Shown in pieces: positions 20,842 to 32,781 of a stretch of DNA of 64,000 bases (position 1 is the stretch's first letter; every line of letters begins with the position of its first letter). The notes beneath the pieces were generated by a model. That model searched no databases, had not been told where the DNA came from, and saw only the letters and a list, made by a program, of their open reading frames with translations. Origin of the DNA: Pegoplata infirma (Eukaryota; Arthropoda; Insecta; Diptera; Anthomyiidae); the NCBI GenBank assembly GCA_963921195.1, contig OY992537.1, positions 208,261,736-208,325,735 of the forward strand. Direction: 5' to 3'. The position numbers were made by a program, and so were the translations under genes.

Positions 20842-21485
20842 TTAAAAAAAAATCCCAAAAAATTCTTAAAAGCGCTCTAGTATGCGATTTTTAAGTTTTA
20901 AAATTTAAATCTCATTTTTGAAAATGTTTGTACTCTTCGATTTTTTTGAAATTTTTTTGTGTAAAACTTCTATCGATTCTACAAATTGTTTGCCCAGGAA
21001 GATCGTGGGATAACGAATATTACTACATAAAATTTTATTGTAATTTTCCACTCTTAAAATCATTTCTACTGCTCCAATGGTGACCGTTCCCCATTAATTT
21101 TTACGTCTTAACATTTCTTTGGAACAAACTAATACCATATCTCCAATTTCTAAGGGGCTCCCACACAAAATGACATTTTTTAAAATTTGCTCCAACCGCT
21201 CTAACTGCCCTAATTGTGCCCTTAGAGCAACAAAATGTATGACCGACCCACAATACTTTTTTAGTCCAAACATTTTCTCTGAACACACCTATCTCTATCG
21301 CTATCTATCTATCGCTAATTTTTAAGGCGGTCCCCATACAATTTTTTTATTTTTTTGTAAATTTGTTTCGAAATTTCAAAAAAATCGAAGGGTACGAACA
21401 TTTTCAAAAATGAGATTTTAATTTTAAAACTTAAAAATCGCATACTAGAGCGCTTTTAAGAATTTTTTGGGATTTTTTTTTTTAA
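20842..21485. mobile_element. Inverted-arm element with ~115-bp arms
   Basis: The arm at 20,850-20,960 (ATCCCAAAAAATTCTTAAAA, AGCGCTCTAGTATGCGA) is mirrored at 21,365-21,480. The ~400 bp between them is a block of the 9.9-10.9 kb tandem unit (CTCCAATTTCTAAGGGGCTCC, GACCGACCCACAATA). This suggests the tandem-unit family is carried by inverted-repeat elements. Confidence 0.8.
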
Positions 21486-21744
21486 GCACGTAAAAAACAA
21501 AAATTTTGAAGAACAAAATTTTAAATTTGGACCATTATTGAAGAAGTTATGAGTAAAAGAATTATGAGTAAAGGAACAAACTACCAATTTTTAAAAATTT
21601 GATATCTTTTGAACGGGTCATCAAAAAAAACTGAAAATTTACCACGGAGGAGTTTTCGAAGGGTACTAAAAACTGTAAACAAATTGGGAAAATCTAAAAA
21701 AAAAAAAAAAATTCAAAGTGTCCGATTTGACATGGAATGTCCCA

Positions 21745-22246
21745 TATCTATTCATGATCCCCGATCGTTTTAAAGACATTCTATCTATGGCCGTCTGTCT
21801 GTGGAAATGGTGATCACGGCCAAAATATTACACGGAGATGACTGAAACGTAACATGTTTATTTGAAGTTTTCCCGAGAAGATTGGTATTGCATTTGAGTG
21901 ATATCGTTTTTGTGGTTCAAAAGTTATGAACGAAAATGTAAGGACACCTCAAAAATTTTTGTGCATTTAACATAACCTAAAAATACAAAATGCTTTAATT
22001 CGGCTGTGGATTGACATATGTGAACAGAAATGAACACCGAATAGAATTAAAACAAGTGCGAACATATTTTTTGACAAAAAAAAACGCGGATTTTTTTTTA
22101 CCTAAAATTTTTTTTTCGCGGAAACTTTTTTTTTATTTTTTTTTCTAAAGTAAATTCCTTTTAAATAAAGGTTTTGCAATAATCTTTTTGAATTGTGGAG
22201 GGTATCAGTACATTCGGCAAGGCCGAATATAATTTTTTACTTGTTT
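21745..22246 (+). mobile_element. DINE-1-like element, 5'-truncated (short subfamily)
   Basis: It starts within TTCATGATCCCCGATCG, has a GCCGTCTGTCTGTGG core and ends GTGGAGGGTATCAGTACATT, hairpin TTCGGCAAGGCCGAA and ACTTGTTT. Its body matches 29,016-29,632 and, in reverse, 1,419-2,038. Confidence 0.85.
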
Positions 22247-22294
22247 CTTTTAAATTCGGGTTGTGGGGGGGGGGGCGGGTGGGTTTCCTTTTTA

Positions 22295-22512
22295 AACCCA
22301 CAAGCCGAATTAAAGCATTTTGATTTTTTAGGCTATGTGGAATGTAGCAAAATTTTCTGGCTGTCTTTACAATTTCTTTCACTATTTTTGAATCGGTGAA
22401 CCGATATTACTCAAATGCAATACCAGACTTTTCGAACTAATAACGCAAAAATATGTCAAGTTACAGTCATATTTGTATATTTTGGATGATGTTGGCATTT
22501 CATTCAAGGGTA
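22295..22512 (-). mobile_element. DINE-1-like internal fragment
   Basis: From AGCCGAATTAAAGCATTTTG to the TTTGAATCGGTGAACCGATA region it matches the interior of the 1,419-2,038 copy. It lies in the opposite orientation to the neighbour at 21.7-22.2 kb. A G-run ((G)11CGGGTGGG) lies between them. Confidence 0.75.
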
Positions 22513-23032
22513 CACTAAAAAAAACCTTGTCAAATTACTAAAAAAAAGTCTCGAAATTCTATTTTACCAATATTTGACAGTCTTCCTTGTTTTTTAACAA
22601 ATAATTTTTGATCAAAATTTAATTTTTTTTGGTAATTTTACAGTTTTTCTTGTAATTTTACAAATTTCCAAGATTTTTTACAAAAAAAAAATCTAGTAAG
22701 TTTACGAGAATTTCTTGTAAAGTTTATTTCAACAAAAAAGTTGTAAATTTACAATTTTGTTAGTAAAAATCTTGTAGAATTACAAAAAACTTCGTAATTT
22801 TTACTAGGAATTCCCGTTGCAAAGAATCTAGTAAAATCACGAAACCTCCTTGTAAGTTTTATAAAGTCAAAAAAATTGTAAATTTACAATTTTTTGGTAA
22901 AAAGCTTGTAAAATTACAAAATTATTGGTAAAAATCTTGTAAAACAACAAGGAATTCCTATTAAATAACATGGAATTCATGTCTAAAAAGTTGCAAACTT
23001 TTCTTGCAATTTTACAAGGTTTTGTTTTAGTG
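22513..23032. mobile_element. Tc1/mariner-type MITE, 520 bp, TA duplication
   Basis: The termini CACTAAAAAAAACCTTGT and ACAAGGTTTTGTTTTAGTG are inverted, and TA flanks both sides (22511-22512, 23033-23034). The interior is made of words such as TTGTAAAATTACAA, so the element is largely self-complementary. It lies at the end of a DINE-1 fragment. Confidence 0.82.
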
Positions 23033-23034
23033 TA

Positions 23035-24100
23035 TAAAAAGGATTTAACGTTGAAAATTTCATATGTGGAAACCTTGAGAAACTCCTTTTTGTTACAATA
23101 TTTCCAAATTGTGAACAAAAATATGTCTCCCTAATAAAACATTGTACTCCATGTAAATCGTAATTGTTCTTTTGTATTGTAAAAAAAACTAAAAAAAAAT
23201 TCAAAATAAAATGTTGTATGTTGTAGACATAATTTGTACGCACATTGTCCAGCGTAATTCATGTGTACTGACTGGCTGGCTGACTGACGATGTATGAGAG
23301 GTGCTGCTGGATTTTCATTTTATTTTTTTTCCCCCCAAACCTATACAAAAGAAAAATGCTAATTTATTTTTTTATATACTAGCATAGCATTACACCACAC
23401 TATTCCGTATGAAAAACAATTTTCCTGTTCTGGGGGTTTTGAATTTTTCCTGGATTTCTCTTTTTTTTCAAGAGGGGTGGTCGATGTTTTTTTTTATCAA
23501 ACATGAATAAAACAAAATCTTTATAAATAAAACCAAAAAAATGAAAACTCTTGAGTGTATGGAAAATTCTTACAAGTTTTGGAGTGCAAATTCATGTGTA
23601 AATGTGCGTTAATAATATGACATTTTGTATGACATTGTAATGTTGTTTGTACATTGCCATTTACAACAAAACAACAGTCGTGAATATCTTTTCATACGCT
23701 AGAGTTATTTTGGACTTCTGTTGTGAAAAAAAAAAACGTTTAACAGAAAAACTTTTAACATAACATGGGTCACGTGACCTTAATTAGTTTGACTTTAACT
23801 TCCTTTTATAATGCTTAACGCTTTTATTTGTACAGGCATACATTTGTGTTTTTGGCAGCAAAAGTATTTTGTTAACTTTGTTCTTTTAAATGAAAAATCA
23901 AAGAAAATCGTGCGTTTTATTTTCCAAATGAATTATAATTTTTGGTTGAACTTAGATAAGTATATTTATATTATAATTCAGCGAATATGAAAAACTTTCT
24001 ATTGAAAAATATTATTAAAGATCTAACAATGATTATTCTTTGTATTTATTATGTATGTTAAACAAATAGTAATATTAAAAAATGTTATCTATTTTTCAGA
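23035..24100. other. Unassigned, probably low-copy DNA
   Basis: No repeat homology is visible inside the window. A GACTGGCTGGCTGACTGACG stretch lies near 23,268. There is no supported gene. Confidence 0.4.
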
Positions 24101-24104
24101 ATTT

Positions 24105-24394
24105 TCAGTGGGGGGACGTTGAGAGCACCTTCCCATCCCGATTAATATAACAAATGTTTCATTTATTTAACAAAAATACAAAAAATCATGTAAAAAAAGT
24201 GTATTTTTTCAAAGGTTGGTTCAGTTCTTCAAGGGGGAACATTTTTCCCCCTGATCCGATTTTGCACAGAATGTCTTAGAATCGATCATGGATCAATAAT
24301 ATATATACTTTATGGGGTAGCCGACCGATATTTCGATGCATTACAAACGGAATGACAAAGTGAGTATACCCCCATACTGTGGTTGGAGGGTATA
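24105..24394 (-). mobile_element. DINE-1-like element, 3'-truncated
   Basis: The right end, GGTTGGAGGGTATAAA, has the second-type hairpin (CCATACTGTGGTTGG). Going left it has the conserved ATATATACTTTATGGGG block, a block with AAGGGGGAACATTTTTCCCCC, and a G-rich GTGGGGGGACG remnant. The GTCY core is deleted. Confidence 0.8.
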
Positions 24395-24726
24395 AACATA
24401 TTCACCAGCTGGTGAAAAAAACGTAGCATAATTATTTTTCTTACTCGAACTCGAGCTATAATTATATTTTTAATTAGGGTTCAAATTGAAAAAATGCAAA
24501 AGAAAAATGTAATTTCTTAAAATTATAGACATTTCTGGTATTCCCATACCGTTTTCAAACATTCCAGTTAGTGTTATCATCAGTAGGATTTAAAATGTCG
24601 GTTTGTCGGGTCAATGGAAATTGCTTTTTATATATGAGAATATTTATAGTTTCTACAAAATAAATTTTAACAGTTTTCAACACTACAGTTCTATTTCTAG
24701 CAATCCCAACCACACCTCATACTTGA

Positions 24727-24892
24727 ATTTTTTTTTTTCATCAATATATTTTTCATCGATTTTTTTTCTACTGTTTTTTTCATCAATATTTTTTTTTATT
24801 AATATTTTTTTTTCATCAATATTTTTTTTTCATCAATATTTTTTTTTTTTCATCAAAATATTTTTGTCATAATGTTTTTTCATCAATATTTT
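24727..24892 (+). repeat. Poly-T / TTCATCAATA low-complexity tract
   Basis: Repeats of (T)6-13 with CATCAATAT interruptions. Same sequence type as 26.46-27.03 and 27.9-29.0 kb. Confidence 0.85.
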
Positions 24893-24995
24893 TTGGCGTA
24901 TCGGTCTAGAGTGATTGTACGTTACAAGCAGTTAATAGCAAAGTATTACAGATGATGATGAGTTCAATCCTCGGCGGCTGCGATCTGTAAATAAT
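24893..24995 (+). mobile_element. tRNA-like SINE head
   Basis: GGCGTATCGGTCTAGAGTGA looks like a box A region and GAGTTCAATCCTCGGC a box B. The interval between them fits a tRNA-derived head. The body after it is not recognised. Confidence 0.5.
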
Positions 24996-25203
24996 TTTCA
25001 CATATAGAGTTCTATTGACTATTAACTAAATAAATTTGACATTAAAAGTTTTTCTGAAGATTATTATAACTGGATAATATGAAACTAGTAAGAAACAAAC
25101 CAGGATGTCTTAAATTTTTAGAAAAATTAAATTTTTCTTTCACACTTTTCTCAATTCAAAAACCATATATAACAAATCGAAAAATTATAATACATAATTA
25201 TAA

Positions 25204-26419
25204 CACTGCGGAACACTAAAAAATAAACAAGAGTTACGACCATCATTTCTATATATTTCGGACATGCTCATTCGAATGGCGTACTCCGTTTTTCGATGTA
25301 TGGTACAGTTTTCTTGCAAAATGTCGTTAAAGATTTGCTGATTTCCAGCCAGTTTTTAAACAAAAAAATTTGCAAAGTTAATGATTTATAAATTTTATGG
25401 CATGGAAAACAAAGATATGGCTTGTAGCAATATTTCTTATGCAAATTTGGTTCAAAGCTTGTTATCTTAAGCCCTTAAATTCGCGAATTTCTTAATTTTT
25501 TAGGGTTTTCGCGAAATTAACAGCCAAATTGGTCTCTGATAAAAAACTTGCTTTTAGTGAATCAAAAAGGCATCCCTAACAATACGAATAGTGGACAAAA
25601 AACAGATATCTTATATGGACCATCATGATGAAAATCGCGAAAAACCGTTTTTTTGTATATGCCAGCATCACTTTACGAGATGATTTAAGACTCCATATTT
25701 TAGTATATAATGTGGAATTCTTAAACAATTAACTGACCAAAAATTTGGCCAAAAAAGTTTTAATTTGCAAAAGTTATCTTAACAAAAACTATAATTATTG
25801 TAGGGTTAACACTGAAATAATAGTTTTTGTTAAGATAACTTTTGCAAATGAAAACTTTTTTGGCCGAATTTTTGGTCGTTTAGTTGTTTAAGGTTCCCAC
25901 ATTATATACTAAAAGATGGAGTCTTAAATCATATCGTAAAGTGATGCTGGCATATACAAAAAAACGGTTTTTCGCGATTTTCATCATGATGGTCCATATA
26001 ACATAGCTGTTTTTTGTCCACTATTCGTATTGTTAGGGATGCCTTTTTGATTCACTAAAAGCAAGTTCTTAATCAAAGACCAACTTGGCGGTTAATTTCG
26101 CGAAGACCTCAAAAAATTAATAAATTCGCGAATTTAAGGGCTTAATATGAAAAGCTTTAAACCAAATTGGTATAAGAAATATTGCTACAAGTCATATCTT
26201 TATTTTCCATGCCATACAATTTAAAAATCATTAACTTTGCAAATTTTTATATTGAAAAACTGGCTCGAAATCAGCAAATCTTTACCGACATTTTGCAAGA
26301 AAACTGTACCATACATCGAAAAACGGAGTACGCCATTCGATTCAGCATGTCCGAAATATATAAAAATGATGGTCGTACCTCTTGTTTTCTAAAATAGTGG
26401 TCACTTTTGTCACGCAGTG
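25204..26419. mobile_element. 1.2-kb near-perfect palindrome with CACTGCG ends and TAA duplication
   Basis: The left terminus CACTGCG and right terminus CGCAGTG are flanked by TAA on both sides (25201-25203, 26420-26422). The arms run to a ~16-bp loop near 25,800-25,815, giving arms of about 596 and 604 bp with few mismatches. Shared words include GGCATGGAAAACAAAGATATG / inverse and CATCATGATGAAAATCGCG. A 3-bp TAA duplication and CACTG termini suggest a CMC (Chapaev-like) non-autonomous element; that assignment is inference. No transposase frame is present. Confidence 0.88.
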
Positions 26420-26459
26420 TAATTAGAGCCTGAGCTCGACTGTCTTTACAGAAACAATA

Positions 26460-27036
26460 ATTTAAATATTTTTTTTTTTTCATTAATATTTCTTTTTTCA
26501 TCAATATTTTTTTTCGTCATTTATTTTTTTTTTTTGATATAAAAAATTTTATTTTTTTCATCACAAAAACTTTTTTTTAAAAAAAGTTTAGTTTTTTCAT
26601 CAAATTTTGTTTTTGCTTCGATATTTTTTTCGAATTTTTTTTTCATCAAATATTTTTTTTTTTTTCATCAATTTTTTTTAATGTAACTTTTTTTTTCCTT
26701 CAAACTTTTTTTTTATGAATATTTTTTTTTTCCATAATTTTTTTTTTCATAAAATTTTTTTTATCAATTTTTTTTTTACATAAAAATGTAATTTTTTTTC
26801 ATCAAAGTTTTTATTTACATTAAAATTACGTATTTTTCATCAAAAAAAATTAAATTTTTCATAAATTTTGTTTTTATCAATATTTTTTTCATCAATATTT
26901 TCTTTTTGCATAGTTTTTTTTCATTAAAAATTTGTTTCTACATCAAAAACCTCTATTTTCATCAAAAATTTGTTTCTACATCAAAAACTTTTACTTTGTT
27001 TCACTTTGTTTCATAAAATGTTTTTTTTTTCGCCAA
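26460..27036 (+). repeat. Poly-T / CATCAA low-complexity tract
   Basis: About 575 bp of (T)n interrupted by CATCAA, CATAAA and similar. It includes two longer words that recur kilobases away: AAAAGTTTAGTTTTTTCATC (again near 28,770, 30,955 and 31,700) and AAAAATTTGTTTCTACATC (again near 30,020 and 32,030). The T-rich strand is always the plus strand. Confidence 0.85.
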
Positions 27037-27039
27037 AAT

Positions 27040-27898
27040 TTTTATACCCTCCACTCTAGTGATAGAGGGTATATATAAGTCTGTCATTCCGTTTGTAACA
27101 CCTCGAAATATTGGTCTAGGACCGCATAAAGTATATATATTTATGATCCTCGATCGATTTTAAGACGATCTAGTGATGTCCGTCCGTTCGTCTGTTAGTC
27201 TGTCTGTTGAAAACACGCTAACTTTTGAAAGACTTTACGGAGGCTCCTGAAGTTTGGCATATATGTTGGGCATTTACCTGGTCAGGTTGGTATTGTAATC
27301 CAGCGAAATCGGTCCAGTGGTTCAAAAGTTATGAGCAAAAGACTGAGTTTCGGCAAGGGATTTTCGTGAAATTACGAGATAAAAAACACCATAACTTTCG
27401 GGGCGATTCTGAGGATGCTGAGGCTAGGCATTTATGTTTGGCGTTCCCATAGCCTAGTTCGTATTGAATTTCAGCAAAATCACTTCAGTGGTTCAAAAGT
27501 TATTAGCAAAACCGTGGATTTCAGATTAGCTTCACCTTAATTCACGTGTTGAAAACCCGTTAAACCCGTTTTAAAAACATTGGCAAGTCACAAAAATATT
27601 TTGCAACGTATTTTTGTCACTCAAAAATATTTTTATACCAAAACAAAAAAAAAACTACACTTTAAAAAAATTTTACACTCAAAAAAAATTTTACACTCAA
27701 AAAAAAAATTAGTAAATTATTTTTTTTTTTTTCAAAAATTACAAAATTTTTTTTTTTACGCAAAATAAAATATTGATAATCAAAACTGTTATTTTTTCAC
27801 GTTAGAAAATTTACTAATTGTAAGTATTACTTAAAATGGGCATTGTGGAGGGTATTCATAGATTCGGCCACGTCGAATTTAACTTTTCTACTTGTTTT
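27040..27898 (+). mobile_element. DINE-1-like element, full length, ~860 bp
   Basis: Complete from TTTTTATACCCTCCACTCTA to GATTCGGCCACGTCGAATTT and ACTTGTTTTT. The hairpin is slightly mismatched. The GTCY core is short (GTCCGTCCGTTCGTCTG). Two body blocks carry AGTGGTTCAAAAGTTATKAG. It sits inside poly-T DNA, with T-runs on both sides. Confidence 0.9.
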
Positions 27899-28275
27899 TC
27901 ATCAAACTTTTTTTTTCATCAAATTGTTTTTCATTAAATTTTTCATTAAATTTTTATTTTCATAAATTTTTTTTTACATCAATTTTTGTTCAACAAATTT
28001 TTTTGATGAAATTTTAATTTCACAAAATTTTTTCTTTTTTTCATCAAATTTTTTTTTTTTCATACATTTTCTTCATAATTTTTTTTTTAATTTTTTTCAT
28101 GCCTTTTTTTTGTCAATTTTTTTAACCAAATTTTATTTTCATCAATTTATTTTTACATCAAAAATTTTTTTTATTAATAATTTGTTTTATCATTAAATTA
28201 TTTATTTTTTATCAAACATTTTTTTCTTCATCAATTTTTTTTTATTTCAAAAAAAAAAAAAAATTCCCTTTTTTT
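27899..28275 (+). repeat. Poly-T / CATCAA low-complexity tract
   Basis: Continues the same sequence type as before the DINE-1 copy. It ends in a 14-bp A-run. Confidence 0.85.
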
Positions 28276-28289
28276 TACCAAAACTACCA

Positions 28290-28475
28290 AATCTTTCATA
28301 CACTCCAAAATGTAAAAAAAAATTTTTTGCACTTAAGTAATACCTTTTTAGCTCTTTTGGTTTGGACTAGAGTGTCTTTGAATGGATCAGTAACATATAA
28401 ACCTACTGGGGTCCTTGATCGATATTTCAATTCGTTTTGCATGGAATGCCAAATGAATATAATATTTTTTTTCTA
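28290..28475 (-). mobile_element. Degenerate DINE-1 relative
   Basis: Matches the relic at 8,785-9,035 in order and wording (CACTCCAAAATGTAAAAAAA, GCACTTAAGTAATAC, TTTTGGTTTGGACT, GGGGTCCTTGATCGATATTT). Both DINE termini are lost. Confidence 0.6.
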
Positions 28476-28544
28476 AAAAAGCTTTGCTTCAGCAAAACAT
28501 TATCATGATTTATTGTTTTGGACAAGAGTACAAAATTCGCCGGC

Positions 28545-29012
28545 ATTTTTTTCATTAATATTTCTTTTTTCATCAATATTTTTTTTTTTTCATAAATTTT
28601 TTTTTTCATAATTTTTTTTTATAATTTTTTTTTTATAATTTTTTTTTCATATATTTTTTTTCATCCAATTTTTTTTAACGATAATCTTTTTTCATTAAAA
28701 ATTTTTTTCATCAATTTTTTTTATATAAAAAAAAATTATTTTTTTCATCAAAAAAACTTTTTTTTAAAAAAGTTTAGTTTTTTCATCAAATTTTGTTTTT
28801 GCCTCAATGTTTTTTTCATAATTTTTTTTTCATCAAATATTTTTTAAATAAAAAATTGTATTTTTTTTTTTTCATAAAAATTTTTTTTTTCATAAATTTT
28901 TTTTTATCAATTTCTTTTTTCCTGTAATTTTTTTTTTAGTTTATTTTTTTTTTTTTTTCATCAAACTGTTTTTTTTTTTTTTGTTTTTTTATGAATACTA
29001 TTTTTTCCATAA
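28545..29012 (+). repeat. Poly-T / CATAA low-complexity tract
   Basis: Runs of T broken by CATAAT, CATCAA and ATAATT, including the shared AAAAAAGTTTAGTTTTTTCA word. Confidence 0.85.
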
Positions 29013-29013
29013 T

Positions 29014-29632
29014 TTTTTATACCATCCACTTATTGATAGAAGGTATATATAAGTTTGTCATTCCGTTTGTAACGCATCGAAATATCGATCTGGGACCCCA
29101 TAAAGTAAATATATTCATGATGCCCGATCGATTTTAAGACATTTTAAGACATTCCGTCTGTCCGTCTGTCTGTCTGTCTGTCTGTGGAAAATGCTGTCGC
29201 GGACAAAATATTGCACAGAGATGACTGAAACTTAACATATTTATTGGAAGTTCTCCCGAGAAGTTTGGTATTGCATTTGAGCGATATCGGTTCAGCGGTT
29301 CAAAAGTTATGAACGAAAATGTAAGCACACCTCAAAAATTTCAGTACATTCAACATAACCTAAAAATACAAAATGCTTTAATTCGGCTTCTGGTTGGCAT
29401 ATGTGAACATAATTGAACAGAAAATGGTATTTAAACAAGTACGAACATATTTTTTGACAAAAAAGGAAAAAAATCGCGGATTTTTTTTTATCCAAATTTT
29501 TTTTCGCGGAAATTTTTTTTTTCGAAAAAAAATTTTTTCCTTTTAAATAAAGTTGTTTGCAATAATCTTTTTGAAATTGTGGAGGGTATCACTACATTCG
29601 GCAAGGCCGAATTTAACTTTTTTACTTGTTTT
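29014..29632 (+). mobile_element. DINE-1-like element, full length, ~620 bp (short subfamily)
   Basis: Begins TTTTTATACCATCCACTTATTG and has GTCTGTCCGTCTGTCTGTCT. It ends GTGGAGGGTATCACTACATT, hairpin TTCGGCAAGGCCGAA, TTTTTTACTTGTTTT. It is the best complete copy of the short subfamily, and is again embedded in poly-T DNA. Confidence 0.9.
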
Positions 29633-29779
29633 GTTTATGTTTTTTTTTTTCATTAATTTTTTTTATCAATTTTTTTTATGGAACTTTTTTTATTTATTTT
29701 TTTTTTTCATCAAACTTTTTTTTATTGTTTTCTATGAATATTTTTTTTTTCATAATTTTTTTTTTTCATGAAATAAAAT

Positions 29780-29895
29780 AATTTTCTTGAAAATTATGCT
29801 ATGAGAATATCATGGTTTTAATTAGTAAAGAAAATAATGACCTCGAGCCAGAATAAACATCCTCAAAATATAATATTTTAAAGGTCGAATAAAAC
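29780..29895 (-). repeat. Dispersed repeat (TCGAGGTCATTWTTYTTT...AAAATTAT), copy 1
   Basis: The reverse complement contains TGGCTCGAGGTCATTATTTT and CATGATATTCTCATAGCATAA. It matches segments at 48,700, 49,620 and 58,245. Confidence 0.6.
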
Positions 29896-30104
29896 AAATT
29901 TTATTTTTTTTTTAATAAAAACTAATCAGAATTTGAAATTTTTTTCATTATTTTTTCATCATTTTTTTTTTATCAATATTTTTTTTCATCAATATTTTCT
30001 TTTTGTATAGTTTTTTTTTTTATTAAAAATTTGTTTCTACATCAAAAACTTTTTTGCATCAAAAATTTGTTTCTACATCAAAAACTGTATAGAAATATTA
30101 TTTT

Positions 30105-30480
30105 TTAAACAGCTTTCTATAATTGCAGCGCGATTGAAAATATAACGCGCTACGTTGATGAATGTTTGTAAGACACTGATGTTTATTAAAATATATGAAC
30201 CTTAAGTACTAAATATAAAACTCTTAAAACTAAACTAGACTACCTGATTATGGTTATCTCAGCATGGGACCCTTTTATCAATGTGCGACTTTTTATTTAT
30301 CAGTGCTACACATGTGGGTTTTCTCCTTTCTAAAATGCTGTATTTATTCTAATAGGACTCTTTATCTTTATTGCTACACATGCGCTTGCCATGTGTAATG
30401 TCCTAAACAAACAACCATAATCTTTTAAACATATTTTGGGTTTTTCAAATTATTAAAAATAGATTTTAAAATAATAAATA
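30105..30480. other. Island of mixed-composition DNA within the poly-T region
   Basis: Contains GCAGCGCGATTGAAAATATAACGCGC and two related words, TGCTACACATGTGGGTT and TGCTACACATGCGCTTG, about 75 bp apart. No gene is supported. Confidence 0.4.
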
Positions 30481-30499
30481 TTGAAATATAAAAATAATC

Positions 30500-32760
30500 A
30501 TGTTCAACTAATTTGAACAAAAACTTTCACTTTGTTCATAAAATGTTTTTTTTCGCCAAACATTTTTTTTTTTATTTTTTTCCCAGGAAATTTTTAATTT
30601 TAATTAAAATAATTAAAAAAAATTTTTTCCAGAATTTGCTTAATTTTATCGATTTTTTTTTATTTTTTATTTTTCATATTTTGTTGAAGTTTGTAACCCT
30701 TATTGTGTGAATTTTTTTTCTAAATATTTTTTTTTAGAATTTTCCCAAATATTTCTTTAAAGTTTTCTATTTTTTACCGATTTTTCAGATTTTTTTTTTT
30801 TTAATTTTTTAAACAATTTGATTGAATTTTTCACAATATTTTGGATTTTTCAAATTTTTTGTGCCTTTTATGATTTTTTTAACATTAATCTTTTTTCATT
30901 AAAAACTTTTCTTCATCAATTTTTTTTCATCAAAAAAACTTTTTTTTAAAAAAAAGTTTAGTTTTTTCATCAAATTTTGTTTTTGCCTCAATATTTTTTT
31001 TATAATTTTTTTTTGCATTCAATATTTTTAAATAAAAAAATGTATTTTTTTCCTAAGAAATTTTTTTTTTCATAAATTTTTTTTTATCAAATTTTTTTTC
31101 ATGTAACTTTTTCTTATTTACTTTTTTCCATCAAACTTTTTTTTTATTGTTTTTTATGAATATTTTTTCCATATTTTTTTTTTTTTTTTTCATTAAATTT
31201 TTTTCAGCAATTTTTTTTTTTGCATATAAATTTAATTTTTTAAAATTTTTTTAAATCAAAGTTTTTATTATTTTTTTCAGGAATTTTTTAATTTTTATCT
31301 AAAATAATTTAACTTTATTTTAATTTTTTTTTCCAGAATTTTTTTTGGATTTTTTCAGCATTTGTCTGAAGTTTCTAACCCTTATTGTGTGAATTTTTTT
31401 TTCTAAATTTTTCTAAATTTTTCAAAATTTTCAGCATTTGTTTGAAGTTTTTAACCCTTATTGTGTGATTTTTTTTTCTAAATTTTCCCAGTTTTCTTTT
31501 TTTACCGATTTTTTTAAACTTTTTTTTTTGGAATTTTTCAAACAAATTTGAAAATTTCAAATTTGTTGTGCATTTTTTCTGCCTTTTATGATTTTATTCT
31601 AACTATAATCTTTTTTCATTAAAAATTTTTTCATAAATTTTTTTTTTATGTAAAAAAATTTTTATTTTTTTTATAAAAAAAAAACTTTTTTTTTTAAAAA
31701 GTTTAGTTTTTTCATAAAATTTTGTTCAATATTTTTTTTTTATCAAATATTTTTAAAATAAAAAATTTTATTTTTTTCATAAGAATTTTTTTTTTCAAAA
31801 GAAATTTTTTCATGTAACTTTTTTTATTTATTTTTTTTCCATCAACCTTTTTTTTTTTGATTTTTTATGAATATTTTTTTTCCTTTAAATTTTTTTTACA
31901 TAAAAATCTATTTTTTTTCATTAAGGTTTTTATTTACATTAAAATTACGAATGTTTCATCAAAAAACAAATTTATGTTTTTCATCAATATTTCCTTTATA
32001 GCGTAGTTTTTTTTTCATTAAAAATTTGTTTCTACATCAAAAACTTTTTTTCATTAAAAATTTGTTTCTACATCAAAAACCTTCACTTTGTTTCATAAGT
32101 TTTTTATATTTTTTATCCAGAAAATTTTAATTTTAATCTAAAATTTAACATTTTTTTTAATTTTTCCAGAATTGACCTGATTTTCCATATTTTTTTATTA
32201 TTTTTTTTTTTTTGAAGAGTATTTTTTTTTTTTTTTGATTTTTCATATTTATTTTTTTGTTTTTTTCAGCATTTGTCTAAAGCTTCTAACCCTTATTGTG
32301 TGATTTTTTTTTTCTAAATATTTTTTTCGGAATTTTCCCAAATTTTCTTAAAGGTTTTCTTTTTTTACCGAATTTTCTGAACTTTTTTTTTAATTTTTCA
32401 AACAATTTGATTGGATATTTCTCAATATTTTGGATTTTTAAATTTTTTGTGCCTTTTATGATTTTTTTTATTTATTATTCATATTTTTATTGATTTTTCT
32501 AGATTATTTGAAAATTTTACCAAAAAGCTTATTGAAATTAGTTTGGCCATTTTTGAATTTTCGAATTATAACCGAATTTGTTAATTTTTCCACAGTTTTT
32601 TTGAATATTCCAAAATTTTTCTTAATATTTTTTTTTTTTGTAGTTTTTCTGATTTTCTGAGTGTTTTTTAGAACTTTTATTATTTTTTTTTTGTTTTGTT
32701 TATTTTTTTGCTTATTTTTTTTTTTTTATTTTATTAAAACTTTTTTTTGAATTCTTATTA
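30500..32760 (+). repeat. Long poly-T region with higher-order repetition
   Basis: About 2.2 kb dominated by T-runs. Superimposed are longer repeats: AACCCTTATTGTGTGATTTTT near 30,697, 31,377, 31,445 and 32,288; GTGCCTTTTATGATTTTTT near 30,862, 31,568 (variant) and 32,450; and the AAAAGTTTAGTTTTTTCAT word. This points to segmental duplication of ~0.6-0.9-kb blocks and not only slippage. The open frames here are Phe/Leu/Lys-rich artefacts. Confidence 0.8.
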
Positions 32761-32781
32761 ATTTTTATGATTGTTAATTTA

